Origin: Pomphorhynchus laevis
Taxonomy: Eukaryota; Acanthocephala; Palaeacanthocephala; Echinorhynchida; Pomphorhynchidae
Assembly: GCA_012934845.2 (NCBI GenBank)
Contig: WNNJ02003641.1
Span: 310,001-374,000 of the forward strand
DNA: 64,000 nucleotides
Direction: 5' to 3'
In this document: positions 47,501 through 49,719 of the stretch, one piece after another
Position numbering within the stretch: the stretch's first letter is position 1
Layout of the letters: each line of letters begins with the position of its first letter
Notes under the pieces: generated by a model
Databases searched by the model: none
What the model was told of the DNA's origin: nothing
The model's input: the letters and a program-made list of their open reading frames with translations, nothing else
Program-made: the position numbers and the translations under genes

Positions 47501-47781
47501 TTTTGGAACTCACATGTTACAAATATGTTAGCATTATAAAAGCTTTGTGTTAATTCTTTGACTCTTCCATTTATTAAAGAATATACTCGTTTAACTAAAC
47601 ACAACTCTTAATTAGTTTCTTTCAAATAATTGATTTAATATTTTACAGTCTACATTAAATAGAGTAAAGTCAAAGAGGATATTTGCACGTCACTTCCACA
47701 TGATCTAATTACATGCAATTCAATAAAAACGATTTTATCGGGAATTAATATTCCAAATTGCGAACTTATGCAAAAGTTAAG
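7586..47781 (+). CDS. Large leucine-rich-repeat gene with one LRR per mini-exon (partial gene model)
   Basis: At least 25 short exons on the + strand each encode one LRR of about 20-29 residues. The repeat pattern is x-L-S-x-N-x-I-x-x-L followed by a hydrophobic tail ending in L/M. Each exon ends with two bases of a codon (usually TT or CT) before gtaag/gtatg/gtgag, and the next exon starts after ag with one base. All are therefore phase 2 and most lengths are multiples of 3, so exons can be added or lost without breaking the frame. The last exons are cysteine-rich and resemble an LRR C-terminal cap. One LRR per phase-2 exon of about 72 bases is known from Slit- and LGR-type genes. No signal peptide, membrane segment or LRR N-cap was found, so the protein's location and orthology are unknown. 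Introns are either 45-55 bases or kilobases long. The overall model is inferred and the single exons are listed separately. Confidence 0.75.
8067..8093 (+). CDS. Possible 27-base micro-exon, duplicate of the preceding exon's end
   Basis: Encodes RISNQIKE, like RISNESEE in the 7586-7651 exon, in the same phase and followed by gtaagt. The acceptor (acacaag) is weak. It may be a decayed duplicate rather than a used exon. Confidence 0.25.
9155..9217 (+). CDS. LRR gene exon
   Basis: 63 bases, phase 2, between aattttag and gtaagt. It encodes TFSGCQMNFKDFLGLDNLKY, with LRR spacing of F-S-G-C-x-M, F, L-x-x-L. Confidence 0.75.
9300..9700 (-). mobile_element. tRNA-derived SINE with hammerhead-like core, unit 1
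   Basis: Read on the minus strand, a tRNA-like head has an A box (AGCCTAGTGGA, near 9557) and about 33 bases later a B box (GAGTTCAAATCC, near 9515). It is followed by GGGTCGAAACGT, AGGTCTGGGCCAGCAG and CTGATGAGACCC. The 3' part continues through TAGCGTCCTGCTGTATCAAA and CACAATCGG. It would be transcribed by RNA polymerase III and moved by a LINE. A second unit follows head to tail. Confidence 0.75.
9440..9490 (-). ncRNA. Hammerhead-like motif in the SINE (candidate)
   Basis: On the minus strand, GGGTC-GAAA, then a small hairpin ACGT-GAA-ATGT, AGGTC (a possible GUC cleavage triplet), CTG-N6-CAG, CTGATGA and GACCC. GGGTC pairs with GACCC as stem II. Schistosome Sm-alpha SINE-like repeats are a known precedent for SINE-borne hammerheads. 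Stem I is only 3 base pairs here and is offset from the triplet. The same elements occur at about 9830-9880 and 38543-38593, where the hexaloop differs but CTG/CAG is kept. Confidence 0.45.
9705..10068 (-). mobile_element. tRNA-derived SINE with hammerhead-like core, unit 2
   Basis: A tandem copy of the 9300-9700 unit with a few percent differences, same orientation. An inverted scrap of the family (CAATACCTGTGAGGATAATA) follows at about 10068-10128. Confidence 0.75.
10699..10764 (+). CDS. LRR gene exon (degenerate repeat)
   Basis: 66 bases, phase 2, between ataatcag and gtgaga. The translation begins ELESTVLSDLELLDG: leucine-rich, but lacking the N of L-x-x-N. The exon size and phase fit the series. 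Confidence 0.6.
11370..11441 (+). CDS. LRR gene exon
   Basis: 72 bases, phase 2, between aatttgtag and gtaagt. The translation begins SLSGNIIEELNFAIF and fits the 24-residue LRR consensus well. Confidence 0.85.
12235..12590 (-). mobile_element. Naiad-type PLE fragment
   Basis: Minus-strand match to the region around the start of the RT frame (MKEVNSNDLNVNP, LSLETIITSHCSIMDKK), truncated at both ends. Its A run at the frame junction is 5 A, unlike the best copy. Confidence 0.75.
12843..12914 (+). CDS. LRR gene exon
   Basis: 72 bases, phase 2, between tttgtgcag and gtaagt. The translation begins NLSFNRIVTITKAQL, a clear L-S-F-N-x-I repeat. Confidence 0.87.
13095..13990 (-). mobile_element. 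LINE fragment: apurinic-like endonuclease domain
   Basis: Minus-strand pieces match a non-LTR retrotransposon APE endonuclease in order: a GDFNA-like segment read as LNDFNAYVSSDSSYWKG, GERNGLSDLNASGVKLL, LYITNTMF, RRSMIDFVIVSPDL, and DTRVKRGAELPTDHYLVVSK with the catalytic-type DH. Broken by frame changes and stops, so old. It lies antisense in an LRR intron. Confidence 0.75.
14629..14700 (+). CDS. LRR gene exon
   Basis: 72 bases, phase 2, between gattatag and gtaagt. The translation begins DLKGNGIQLVSDIVYLF, a clear LRR. Confidence 0.85.
15984..16061 (+). CDS. LRR gene exon (divergent)
   Basis: 78 bases, phase 2, between tttttacag and gtaagt. The translation begins NIIQNYNPTERIFADYL and is two residues longer than the standard repeat. 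The splice sites are strong; the LRR match is modest. Confidence 0.65.
16100..17106. other. Intron sequence, no gene recognised
   Basis: Two overlapping open frames (16641-16826 and 16756-17016) share the less AT-rich patch around 16.65-16.95 kb but match no family I can name. It could be the 5' side of the following LINE fragment. Confidence 0.35.
17107..17490 (+). mobile_element. LINE fragment: reverse transcriptase N-terminal half
   Basis: The + frame reads NGKSSGVAEIRPETLKALDV, then TGVVVPIFEKGDRRVCSNNR, then EEQCGFRLYRGTTDH. These are the fingers/palm motifs of an APE-type LINE, probably the same family as the endonuclease piece at 13.1-14.0 kb. It ends before the catalytic DD. Confidence 0.8.
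17884..17955 (+). CDS. LRR gene exon
   Basis: 72 bases, phase 2, between tctacttag and gtaagt. The translation begins VQADYNLSLPMSDLIYH and ends P-K-V-L across the junction. It lies just after a LINE RT fragment (17.11-17.49 kb). Confidence 0.7.
18763..19069. mobile_element. Fold-back element, about 307 bases
   Basis: The left arm TTTTCAAAATCAAAATGGCA AGACGCCCCGCAT mirrors the right arm ATGCGGGGCGTCTTGCC ATTTCGATTTTGAAAAT. The inner arms GATTCCAGTTTCGAATCATC / GATGATTCCAAACTGGAATC and TTTCTTGATCACTAACTACT mirror as well. No frame inside. MITE-like; no second copy was seen in the window. Confidence 0.7.
19236..19740 (+). repeat. Duplicated segment 1: unknown leader plus PLE RT end
   Basis: About 300 bases of non-PLE leader (CATTTAATTAATGTATATTT and onward) run into the last 65 codons of the PLE RT (IPYNIKYNTLNNEILRI...). 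The same composite, with the same junction, is at 25727-26230. The leader alone recurs at about 26610-26760. Confidence 0.8.
19741..20040 (+). mobile_element. PLE terminal region, rearranged
   Basis: Has the GAGGAAATACGTCC...GTATTTGGCCCCG block (about 19880-19915), preceded by a partial duplicate of it (19826-19870), then GGCCGAAACCTGATCGCA and TTGATGACC. A following PLE fragment starts at about 20036. Confidence 0.7.
20036..20545 (+). mobile_element. PLE 3' fragment with terminal region
   Basis: Starts in the last RT codons (GTTACTATAAAAATAAAATC). It carries a diverged hammerhead-like block (GGAAATACGCC, CCTGATGACCTC) and ends at ACGTAGACTCAGTTATCTGA. It is arranged in tandem after the 19.5 kb fragment. 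Confidence 0.75.
20546..20990 (+). mobile_element. Two more truncated PLE ends
   Basis: A second end motif (CATAGACTCAGTGATCTGG, about 20652) is followed by a partial terminal block from GATGTATTTGACCCC through CTGATGATCTCTAATCC to the AT tract. Confidence 0.6.
20991..22981. other. AT-rich intron sequence
   Basis: Apart from the weak exon candidate at 21499-21534, nothing coding was recognised. Open frames of about 60 codons at 22.09-22.41 kb are AT-rich and unsupported. A stop-containing, splice-flanked stretch at about 22842-22900 may be a decayed LRR exon. Confidence 0.4.
21499..21534 (+). CDS. Possible short LRR-gene exon
   Basis: 36 bases in the right phase between ttttaaag and gtaagt, encoding IIQDCLCIRIM. 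Too short to be a whole LRR, so listed only as a candidate. Confidence 0.22.
22982..23094. mobile_element. Fold-back MITE, family 1, copy 2 (shortened)
   Basis: Has the terminal motif ATTATTGGAGCTGGATCAAA at the left and CCTTTGATACAGCATTATTA at the right. The centre is reduced to about 30 bases. Confidence 0.7.
23337..23396 (+). CDS. LRR gene exon
   Basis: 60 bases, phase 2, between aaattag and gtaagt. It encodes NPYGITCPTMFSKINEFKNL, a short 20-residue repeat with LRR-like F/I/F/L spacing. Confidence 0.7.
23691..23766. repeat. Two adjacent perfect hairpins
   Basis: ATATTATACACTAATAAGA (23691-23709) is mirrored perfectly at 23718-23736. Directly after it, GACCACCCAGAAA (23737-23749) is mirrored at 23754-23766 around a 4-base loop. 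Confidence 0.85.
23985..24545. repeat. Repeat of unknown class, copy 1 (order A-B-C-D)
   Basis: GC-richer block: A = GAAAACTACTGGTGACGTTA, B = CATCACTACAGGGTGGT then CAGTGTTGCTCTGTAGCTAC, C = CTGAAAGGAATTCACTAAGC, D = CAGCTGAAGCATAATCCACG. The other copy, at 45.95-46.48 kb, has the order C-D-A-B-C'. A further piece of B lies at 23757-23805. No protein was recognised. Confidence 0.7.
24715..24783 (+). CDS. LRR gene exon
   Basis: 69 bases, phase 2, between attttctcag and gtgagt. The translation begins KINQHMSSIAFLVKNVF. Splice signals are good; the repeat is moderately degenerate. Confidence 0.65.
24784..25726. other. AT-rich intron sequence
   Basis: Nothing coding recognised. AT palindromes and poly-A/T runs only. 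Confidence 0.4.
25727..26230 (+). repeat. Duplicated segment 2: unknown leader plus PLE RT end
   Basis: Nearly identical to 19236-19740 up to about 26185, after which it continues as a normal PLE 3' end. Sharing of the junction shows that the composite was copied as a unit. Confidence 0.8.
26231..26600 (+). mobile_element. PLE 3' end with terminal region
   Basis: Continues the duplicated segment with the RT stop, the complete hammerhead-like block (AGAGGAAATACATC to CTGATGACCTCTAATTC) and the AT tract. It is almost identical to 33002-33370 of the best copy. Confidence 0.85.
26800..28145 (-). mobile_element. Cluster of broken PLE pieces, minus strand
   Basis: At least three pieces: a terminal region plus RT end (about 26800-27330), a second RT end to motif B/palm region (about 27340-28000), and a lone hammerhead-like block (about 28060-28145, with CCAAACCTGAAAGC in place of GCCGAAACCTGATAGC). 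Many small deletions make this older than the copies at 3.3 and 30.7 kb. Confidence 0.75.
28146..29309. other. Intron with internal duplications
   Basis: ATTGTCGTTATATTTTTTAA and ACTTATTGACATAT occur at about 28757-28835 and again at 29112-29165. A perfect 13-bp hairpin, GTTAACATTGACA, lies at 28569-28603. No gene was recognised. Confidence 0.5.
29310..29381 (+). CDS. LRR gene exon
   Basis: 72 bases, phase 2, between acacttag and gtaagt. The translation begins EVIDQTRYDYSFIFR and ends N-L-K-S-L. The end of the repeat fits better than the start. Confidence 0.7.
29420..30660. repeat. Intron repeat, four copies, one cut by the PLE
   Basis: The motif GGATTAAAGCGTTACGAAAG followed by TCTATAATTATTTAAGTTTT and a CCAAAATTCTTTGTATT stretch occurs at about 29452, 29757, 30418 and 30598. 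The last copy is interrupted after ATACAAAATT by the PLE start, which fixes that junction. Confidence 0.7.
29536..29752. mobile_element. Fold-back MITE, family 1, copy 3
   Basis: AATAATTATTGGATCAAAGA at the left and TTTGATCCAGCTCCAATAAT at the right, with internal arms TTCTGTTAGCATATTCAGAA / TTCTGAAGATGCTAACAGAA. This is the fullest copy and sits in an LRR intron. Confidence 0.75.
30671..31822 (+). CDS. PLE first frame: GIY-YIG tail, CxC region, start of RT
   Basis: 383 codons. Residues about 30-52 (EKEDFWIKTLNSMYPLGLND) match the C-terminal part of GIY-YIG nucleases, E-x-x-W-I-x-x-L-x-x-x-x-P-x-G-L-N. The start of that domain (GIY...YIG, catalytic Arg) is absent because of the 5' truncation. 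A basic stretch (KRKPRSHGDKRNRKNR) follows. Next come PPLGRKICNY and a cysteine cluster with ECNCKSL (CxC), then a C-terminal TIDKANNNFVFICKK corresponding to the DKG-type RT entry motif of PLEs, here DKA. The true RT continues in the next frame. The methionine is simply the first in the frame, since an in-frame stop lies 27 bases upstream. Confidence 0.75.
   Translation: MRLIGHDIKNCKLFILEHIIEENISILNQKLLEKEDFWIKTLNSMYPLGLNDVVQGIGRSSIIHNKQLYYNNPVKRKPRSHGDKRNRKNRVKNIKKDMYINEQLEMLKQLLSDNKLKDLYVNIRSFSKDIICSINQKLINDYDRLSCIIDSYCNTKYYNHTINVNNNNRKYTLTINFINKCIDNINIAGLLNNSKSKEIIGSDLSKYIPKIRYKLLPPLGRKICNYNKELKSICNDNIRNIMETECNCKSLSFDKINEHICTHNLELIENCELRKLLSKGYKYRLNNNNDKNKIYSSLYNNLNDYFSKLINSESSNISKIKIWKDYIFDKIKNKMKITNNYKRKDKINKDMYKELTKLKDNYIITTIDKANNNFVFICKKALL
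31770..33071 (+). CDS. PLE reverse transcriptase, second frame
   Basis: 433 codons, overlapping the first frame by about 50 bases. RT motifs in order: YWNPKLHKNPIKPRFI (motif 2a, LPKIHK-like), YDFSTLYTNL (motif A; canonical D-x-x-x-L-Y-T-N), RQVKGVPMGGNSSPIIADL (motif B), MFRYIDDICVF (motif C, catalytic DD), then YLDMNI and LYRKDDIFKFTR, followed by the IPYNIKYN region and a 90-residue thumb-like tail. The polymerase would copy its own RNA by target-primed reverse transcription. The first ~15 residues of this frame are out of register with the family; the join lies in a 6-A run (about 31804-31809) that has 5 A in the fragments at 12.47 and 54.81 kb. It looks nearly intact otherwise. Confidence 0.85.
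   Translation: MIKLIITLSSYAKKLYYDILMKEVNSNDLNVNPTYERSELSLETIITSHCSIMDKKGIKVELDNKTIPILYWNPKLHKNPIKPRFICSAFKCTLKPLSVYMNKILKVIKAHFKKYCKVIEINTGIKHYFSINSTKEFLEQTKGINFQNINTYDFSTLYTNLDLVDIKEALVKLINLIFGKRYTYICYNNYNAYLTKIKPSNKYKYMDKIELIESLNILINQNYLKVGTSIFRQVKGVPMGGNSSPIIADLFLSFIEYEFVHNCVKTKSKQYKYMKYMFRYIDDICVFNSNNFYSISEHIYPESLILNKTNINDKEGVYLDMNIKLTLTKTTINLYRKDDIFKFTRNIFLHEHSCIPYNIKYNTLNNEILRIATICNDIGFLQNHLNNLIDTYFKLGYYKNNIKQKIVKYINQHNNIKNKFKLLSGKFLWMDNK
33085..33225 (+). ncRNA. Hammerhead-like three-way junction in the PLE terminal region (candidate ribozyme)
   Basis: Outer helix AGAATAAG (33085-33092) pairs with CTTATTCT (33218-33225), and AGAGG (33111-33115) pairs with CCTCT (33209-33213). A second arm pairs AAATAC (33116-33121) with GTATTT (33133-33138). 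A third arm pairs CTGCTATG (33146-33153) with CATAGCAG (33188-33195). The junction strands are GAAA (33115-33118) and CTGATGA (33202-33208), the hammerhead core sequences in hammerhead order with stem II open. PLE terminal repeats are known to carry hammerheads. Weak point: the third arm does not close directly on CTGATGA. A pseudoknot (GAGGA with TCCTC) is an alternative fold. The block recurs in at least eight family copies. Confidence 0.5.
33462..33545. mobile_element. Fold-back MITE, family 1, partial copy
   Basis: Only one arm remains: GGTTAGCGAAATATCAAATA followed by TTTGTTTGATCCAGTTCTAA. It lies directly after the end of the best PLE copy. Confidence 0.55.
33620..34325 (-). mobile_element. 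Two or three PLE RT-end fragments, minus strand
   Basis: Pieces at about 33650-33960 and 33985-34320 match the last part of the RT (for example the complement of NLIDTYFK, ICNDIGF and HEHSCIPYN) with deletions. They lie head-on against the + strand best copy. Confidence 0.75.
34741..34812 (+). CDS. LRR gene exon, first of a six-exon cluster
   Basis: 72 bases, phase 2, between atgcttttag and gtatgt. The translation begins SLINVSGIDSVIKRM. Only 50 bases of intron separate it from the next exon. Confidence 0.8.
34863..34937 (+). CDS. LRR gene exon
   Basis: 75 bases, phase 2, between atgtttcag and gtaagt. The translation begins DLSFNRIKEFTKLYDIL, a textbook LRR. The following intron is 47 bases. 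Confidence 0.9.
34985..35071 (+). CDS. LRR gene exon
   Basis: 87 bases, phase 2, between attgtgtag and gtaagt. The translation begins NLSFNEIEYLKYVNENT, a long repeat of about 29 residues. Confidence 0.88.
35225..35293 (+). CDS. LRR gene exon
   Basis: 69 bases, phase 2, between ttcaacag and gtaagt. The translation begins DLSNNKLTRLAIQWVL, a textbook LRR. Confidence 0.9.
35349..35429 (+). CDS. LRR gene exon
   Basis: 81 bases, phase 2, between ttgtacag and gtaagt. The translation begins NCSYNQIRNVYFNEAFL. It is 55 bases from the previous exon and 52 from the next. Confidence 0.87.
35482..35553 (+). CDS. LRR gene exon, last of the 34.7-35.6 kb cluster
   Basis: 72 bases, phase 2, between gtcaaacag and gttagt. 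The translation begins NLANNQHLTFMENIFDK. The next intron holds an antisense PLE. Confidence 0.85.
35930..37220 (-). mobile_element. Second, older PLE with C-terminal GIY-YIG, minus strand
   Basis: Read on the minus strand: YLLPKLHKPILALRPIIES near 37.1 kb (RT motif 2a), FDQIDRVAMDSPL near 36.8 kb (motif B), VDDVFMVF just after it (motif C; material between the two is lost), and near 36.16 kb GVTYQIKCNNCDATYVGQTK, the start of a GIY-YIG nuclease with its Cys pair and the YVGQT strand. This is the canonical PLE order, unlike the Naiad-type family. Very degraded. It lies antisense in an LRR intron. Confidence 0.75.
36088..36133. repeat. Perfect 21-bp hairpin
   Basis: CATTACGATGTTCCTTAATTC is mirrored exactly around TAAG. 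It lies inside the GIY-YIG part of the old PLE, where one arm belongs to the coding sequence and the other looks like an inverted duplicate. Confidence 0.85.
37519..37584 (+). CDS. LRR gene exon
   Basis: 66 bases, phase 2, between catatttag and gtgagt. The translation begins DLSETNLASYSLLENV, a clear LRR. Confidence 0.85.
37675..37815. repeat. Intron segment shared with 42325-42465
   Basis: AAAAGGACTATTGCAA, TTATTCTCTCGATGTTTAAA and AACATCGAAGATATCATT recur, diverged, in the intron after the 42077-42148 exon. This suggests duplication of exon plus intron. A hairpin (TTTTCAAGTGTTATGTTT) lies just upstream. Confidence 0.65.
38123..38171 (+). CDS. Possible LRR-gene exon with odd length
   Basis: 49 bases between ttattctag and gtaagt. 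In the usual start phase it reads FLLQLRNKNIFLQINN, but the length is not a multiple of 3. It would break the phase-2 rule, so it may be a decayed exon. Confidence 0.25.
38227..38322. repeat. Short tandem repeat, about 18-bp unit
   Basis: The unit TACTTTAAAATTTCACTAC occurs about four times in perfect or near-perfect form, then decays into CACTTCCAAATTCCACTAC. Confidence 0.85.
38455..38880 (-). mobile_element. tRNA-derived SINE, third copy with a duplicated head flank
   Basis: Same family as 9300-10068, with A and B boxes near 38675 and 38633 and the CTGATGAGACCC/GGGTCGAAACGT core. The upstream flank of about 85 bases (ATTTCTGTATATTAC ... GCTAGCCGGAT) is present twice in tandem at about 38703-38877. 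Confidence 0.75.
39011..39045. repeat. Perfect hairpin, about 16 bp
   Basis: AAAACCATCTCTATTTT is followed immediately by its complement. No T-rich or GC-rich terminator context, and no gene ends here. Confidence 0.75.
39515..39930 (+). mobile_element. Broken PLE terminal region, two pieces
   Basis: Piece 1 (about 39515-39650) has TTGCCCCGCTGCTATGTTGG and GATAGCATAGCAGTTCCT. Piece 2 (about 39735-39930) runs from CTGATGACCTCTAATCC to the end motif TATACTCAGTTATCTGA. About 85 bases of other sequence lie between. Confidence 0.7.
40189..40257 (+). CDS. LRR gene exon
   Basis: 69 bases, phase 2, between ctcatttag and gttagt. The translation begins YLNRNSLREYVRFTCKY. A further in-phase candidate of 39 bases (40280-40318, ELHIYKLTLILLT) follows after 22 bases. 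That gap is too short for a normal intron, so the candidate is not listed. Confidence 0.8.
40480..41400 (-). mobile_element. Degenerate LINE pieces, minus strand (probable)
   Basis: A less AT-rich block. Minus-strand reading gives YKNGYRRVCSNYR near 41.1 kb (compare KKGDRRVCSNYR of LINE RTs) and SAYCNKATGYDVITVE near 40.6 kb (compare GKAPGYDxITxE). Their order is reversed for one element, so at least two rearranged pieces are present. Confidence 0.5.
41585..41650 (+). CDS. LRR gene exon
   Basis: 66 bases, phase 2, between tttcactag and gtaagt. The translation begins YLSGNHIQKANEVRMFY, a clear LRR. The following intron is 47 bases. Confidence 0.85.
41698..41769 (+). CDS. LRR gene exon
   Basis: 72 bases, phase 2, between gtgcgtag and gtacgt. 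The translation begins DISYNLLVDLFGSDCKD, a clear LRR. Confidence 0.85.
42077..42148 (+). CDS. LRR gene exon
   Basis: 72 bases, phase 2, between ctttatttag and gtaagt. The translation begins NASSNMIDNIDKSFSEI. The following intron shares sequence with the one after the 37519-37584 exon. Confidence 0.82.
42325..42465. repeat. Intron segment shared with 37675-37815
   Basis: The partner copy: GAAAAGGACTATTGCAATAG, then CAATTCTCTCGGTGTTTAAA and CACATCGAACGTATCATTAG. Confidence 0.65.
43096..43167 (+). CDS. LRR gene exon
   Basis: 72 bases, phase 2, between catttatag and gtataa. The translation begins DLSNNPLKNLERYDIGV, a textbook LRR. The next intron is 45 bases, the shortest seen. Confidence 0.88.
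43213..43278 (+). CDS. LRR gene exon
   Basis: 66 bases, phase 2, between gttttatag and gtaaga. The translation begins ILANSDLQIDINISIQW. A minus-strand PLE copy begins about 60 bases downstream. Confidence 0.75.
43340..44448 (-). mobile_element. Naiad-type PLE copy, 5'-truncated, with complete terminal region
   Basis: From about 44448 down to the end motif near 43365 (complement of TACGTAGACTCAGTTAGCTG). It contains RT from ANNYNAYLTKIKPS-like sequence through GGNSSPIIADL, FRYIDDICLFN and the stop, then the full hammerhead-like block (about 43540-43680). The frame shifts once, near 44.1 kb. The truncation point abuts AT-rich intron sequence. Confidence 0.85.
43701..44388 (-). pseudogene. PLE reverse transcriptase, 3' half, two frames
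   Basis: The upstream frame (44083-44388) carries motifs B and C. The downstream frame (43701-44162) carries NINDKEGVYLDMNI, LYRTDDIFKFTR and the C-terminal end GKFLWMDNK. One extra base in the NKTNI/NKAFW region separates them. Residue differences from the best copy are few. Confidence 0.8.
44449..45236. other. AT-rich intron sequence
   Basis: No gene or known repeat recognised between the PLE truncation point and the next LRR exon. Confidence 0.4.
45237..45305 (+). CDS. LRR gene exon
   Basis: 69 bases, phase 2, between cgctttag and gtaagt. The translation begins DLRENRQIKRVNVITES, a clear LRR start. Confidence 0.8.
45377..45421 (+). CDS. Probable short LRR-gene exon
   Basis: 45 bases, phase 2, after a good acceptor (atctttcag) and before a weak gtactt donor. 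It encodes YNMISSLAQNIILF. If that donor is not used, the frame stops about 25 bases later, so this could also be an alternative end. Confidence 0.4.
45945..46480. repeat. Repeat of unknown class, copy 2 (order C-D-A-B-C')
   Basis: Circularly permuted with respect to 23985-24545. C is near 46003, D near 46198, A near 46307, B near 46338, and C begins again near 46437. The 77-codon open frame inside (46074-46307) is probably incidental. Local AACAATTTCTTGACAAGAAATTCC runs recur two or three times. Confidence 0.65.
46765..46836 (+). CDS. LRR gene exon, start of the cysteine-rich end
   Basis: 72 bases, phase 2, between cactgtttag and gtatgt. The translation begins QLHITSLCEITTRNCPY. It keeps the size and phase of the series but gains cysteines. 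Confidence 0.65.
47335..47411 (+). CDS. Putative LRR C-cap exon 1
   Basis: After a strong acceptor (cgctgtttag), the phase-2 frame reads NCLKLHIITDAWTCEDDYKL. The W-x-C spacing recalls the NPWxC start of LRR C-terminal caps. The donor is uncertain: AGAT before gtattg gives a 77-base exon ending in phase 1, while without splicing the frame stops within 20 bases. Confidence 0.5.
47670..47781 (+). CDS. Putative LRR C-cap exon 2
   Basis: An open stretch containing KEDICTSLPHDLITCNSIKT and later IPNCELMQ, with three cysteines, ends at a gtacat donor in phase 2. The start could also be 47665, giving 117 bases. It could complete the cap begun in the preceding exon. No downstream exon was recognised. 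Confidence 0.45.
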
Positions 47782-47959
47782 GTACATGTAACAGTGGTAT
47801 TTGACTCTGATAGAATCGATTGATCGATCGTTGTATCTGTCGCAGACGTCATTTGTGTTGAATAAATTGTTGTAAACACCAAAATGTGGTTTTATTCAAC
47901 ACAATATGTAAAGATAGTTAATGAACAAGAATGTTAGTTTATAAGATCATAACAATATT

Positions 47960-48490
47960 GATGTGTGGTCAAAGCGACGAGAGACGTATGAGCGCTCGAA
48001 CGACGGAGTTGATGAAGCGTTGTAGGGGTAGGATCATGGCTTTTTGAAAATTGGCGGAAAGGCCGAGGAAGTTATCGATTTTAGGGAAAATAAGCTATGA
48101 AAGAAGATACATACAGGAACGGAAGTCGATCAGGGGGCGAATACGGAGGATGTCACGGAGAATAAAGTTAGACGAGCGGACCTTGTCGCGGACGATGGGT
48201 TTAAGGGAAATATGATCATTGAAATGGAATTTTAAGAAAGTGAGATTATAGAATACGGGGATGATTGATGAAGCAAAAGATACATGGGGAGGAGATATGT
48301 TAGGTTTACGTGGGTGGATCCACATTATTTTAGACTTGTTTTGGTTTAGAACGAGACGAAGATGGGAGAGATCTTTGTAGATAGAATAAAGACAGTTGCA
48401 TGCAGAAATCGCGATATCGTGTATGCGATGGGCGGGTGCATGAACATATATGAAGATGTCATCGTCGAATAATAAGAGTCAAAAAATAAG
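47960..48490 (-). mobile_element. LINE reverse-transcriptase palm fragment, minus strand
   Basis: Minus-strand reading gives LLFDDDIFIYVHAPAHRIHD, a Y/F-x-D-D motif of a LINE RT, then DLSHLRLVLNQNKSKIMWIH (the L-N-x-x-K-S-K-x-M motif), followed by thumb-like sequence to about 47.96 kb. GC content is well above the surroundings, which suggests a different origin or age from the AT-rich elements. Confidence 0.7.
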
Positions 48491-48548
48491 ATTCAAGAAA
48501 AAATCCTTGACTTTTACAAAAAAAAAGAGTCAAGGATAGCAAATCACA

Positions 48549-49432
48549 AGAGAGGAAGTCGAGGAGTTGCCACGGTCAACTTAAAGTTGGAGAGGTGCTA
48601 ATAAGAGTGCATGGGATAGTGATATTAACAGTGATGATAAAATGATTAAAAAGTCATTATCTGAGATTGTAGATAAAGCGTATGCAATAAGATTTTGGGG
48701 AAAAGCTATAATATCAAAAGCGCCACTAAGAATATGGATGGGAAGGTTTGTTAGTAAATAGAGGCTAAAGTAAGACAGAAGACTTACGAGTTTTACGGAA
48801 TCTGACTCAGAAGGTTTAACCAGACGCATGTTGAAAGTGCCAATGACAATTAAAGGTAAAAAGGTGAACGGTTTGATAGTAGATTGGCGAGTTCATTGAA
48901 AAATAGGCAAGACATCGGAGATAAATCTGGGCGATATATAATTGAAAGTTGAATAGTAAAGAAAATGGAAATTTACATAGGAGCAATTCAAATGTATTAT
49001 AAAGTAAGCACCATACCCAATTTGCATTCTTCTATTTGAACAATTCTACCAGGACCTCCCATTTTTGTACCCGTGGTTCGTCGAAACATTGATTCCATGC
49101 ATACCTACCGCAAATCTAATTGTTTCCTCATATTTCGAAATATGTACCTCTCGGCAATAATTGTACCAATCCGTTATAGTTTCAGTGGAGGTTCTCTCGT
49201 CAGTAATTGAACCTTCACGAATGGTTGATAAAATTGACATTCTGAACGATACAACTAAATATTAGTAAAATTACAGCTGCTAAACTTTGTTTCAAAGCAA
49301 TAAGAAATCATGATCGCCTTTGTTGGGGATATTTTGACATATTCAAGTCATGTTCCTTTTGTAACTGCGATATCCTTACACCCTTATGCGGAACATCTAT
49401 TTGGAATACCAAGTCATGAGATCATGTATGTT
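48549..49432 (-). mobile_element. Merlin transposon fragment, left inverted arm
   Basis: Minus-strand reading of 49046-49240 gives SITDERTSTETITDWYNYCR; in the next frame (about 49035-49068) it continues MGGPGRIVQIEECKLG. These match Merlin/IS1016 transposases (T-V-x-D-W-Y-N-F-C-R-E-V ... I-G-G-P-G-x-I-V-x-I-D-E). The catalytic DDE C-terminal part is absent. The adjoining 82-codon frame (48581-48829) has no recognised domain. The whole arm recurs inverted at 51304-52190. Confidence 0.75.
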
Positions 49433-49719
49433 ACTCAAACCTAAATCGGCCCAAGTGTTTGTCTTTATATTTTTTCATTAGCCTGTTAAGGCGGCTGCAA
49501 GTTCGATCTTTAGGCAGGATCTCTAATAAATCGCTTTATTTGAAAATTTATTAAATTTGTTACCAAGCGTTTCGAGCCACTCAACACATGCGTTCGGTAA
49601 CAACTTGCAAACTACTGCCGTGACAAAATTTATCAACGTTTTTGAATTTAGATTATAATTAATTGCATTACAATTTTGAAATATGTTTTAAAATAATATA
49701 TTTATAATAATTCAATTCA

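Noticed and set aside
48581-48829. 82-codon leucine-rich frame in the Merlin arms (also 51910-52158)
   Set aside because: Identical in both arms only because the arms are duplicates. No family recognised; it looks like hydrophobic-by-composition sequence rather than a gene.
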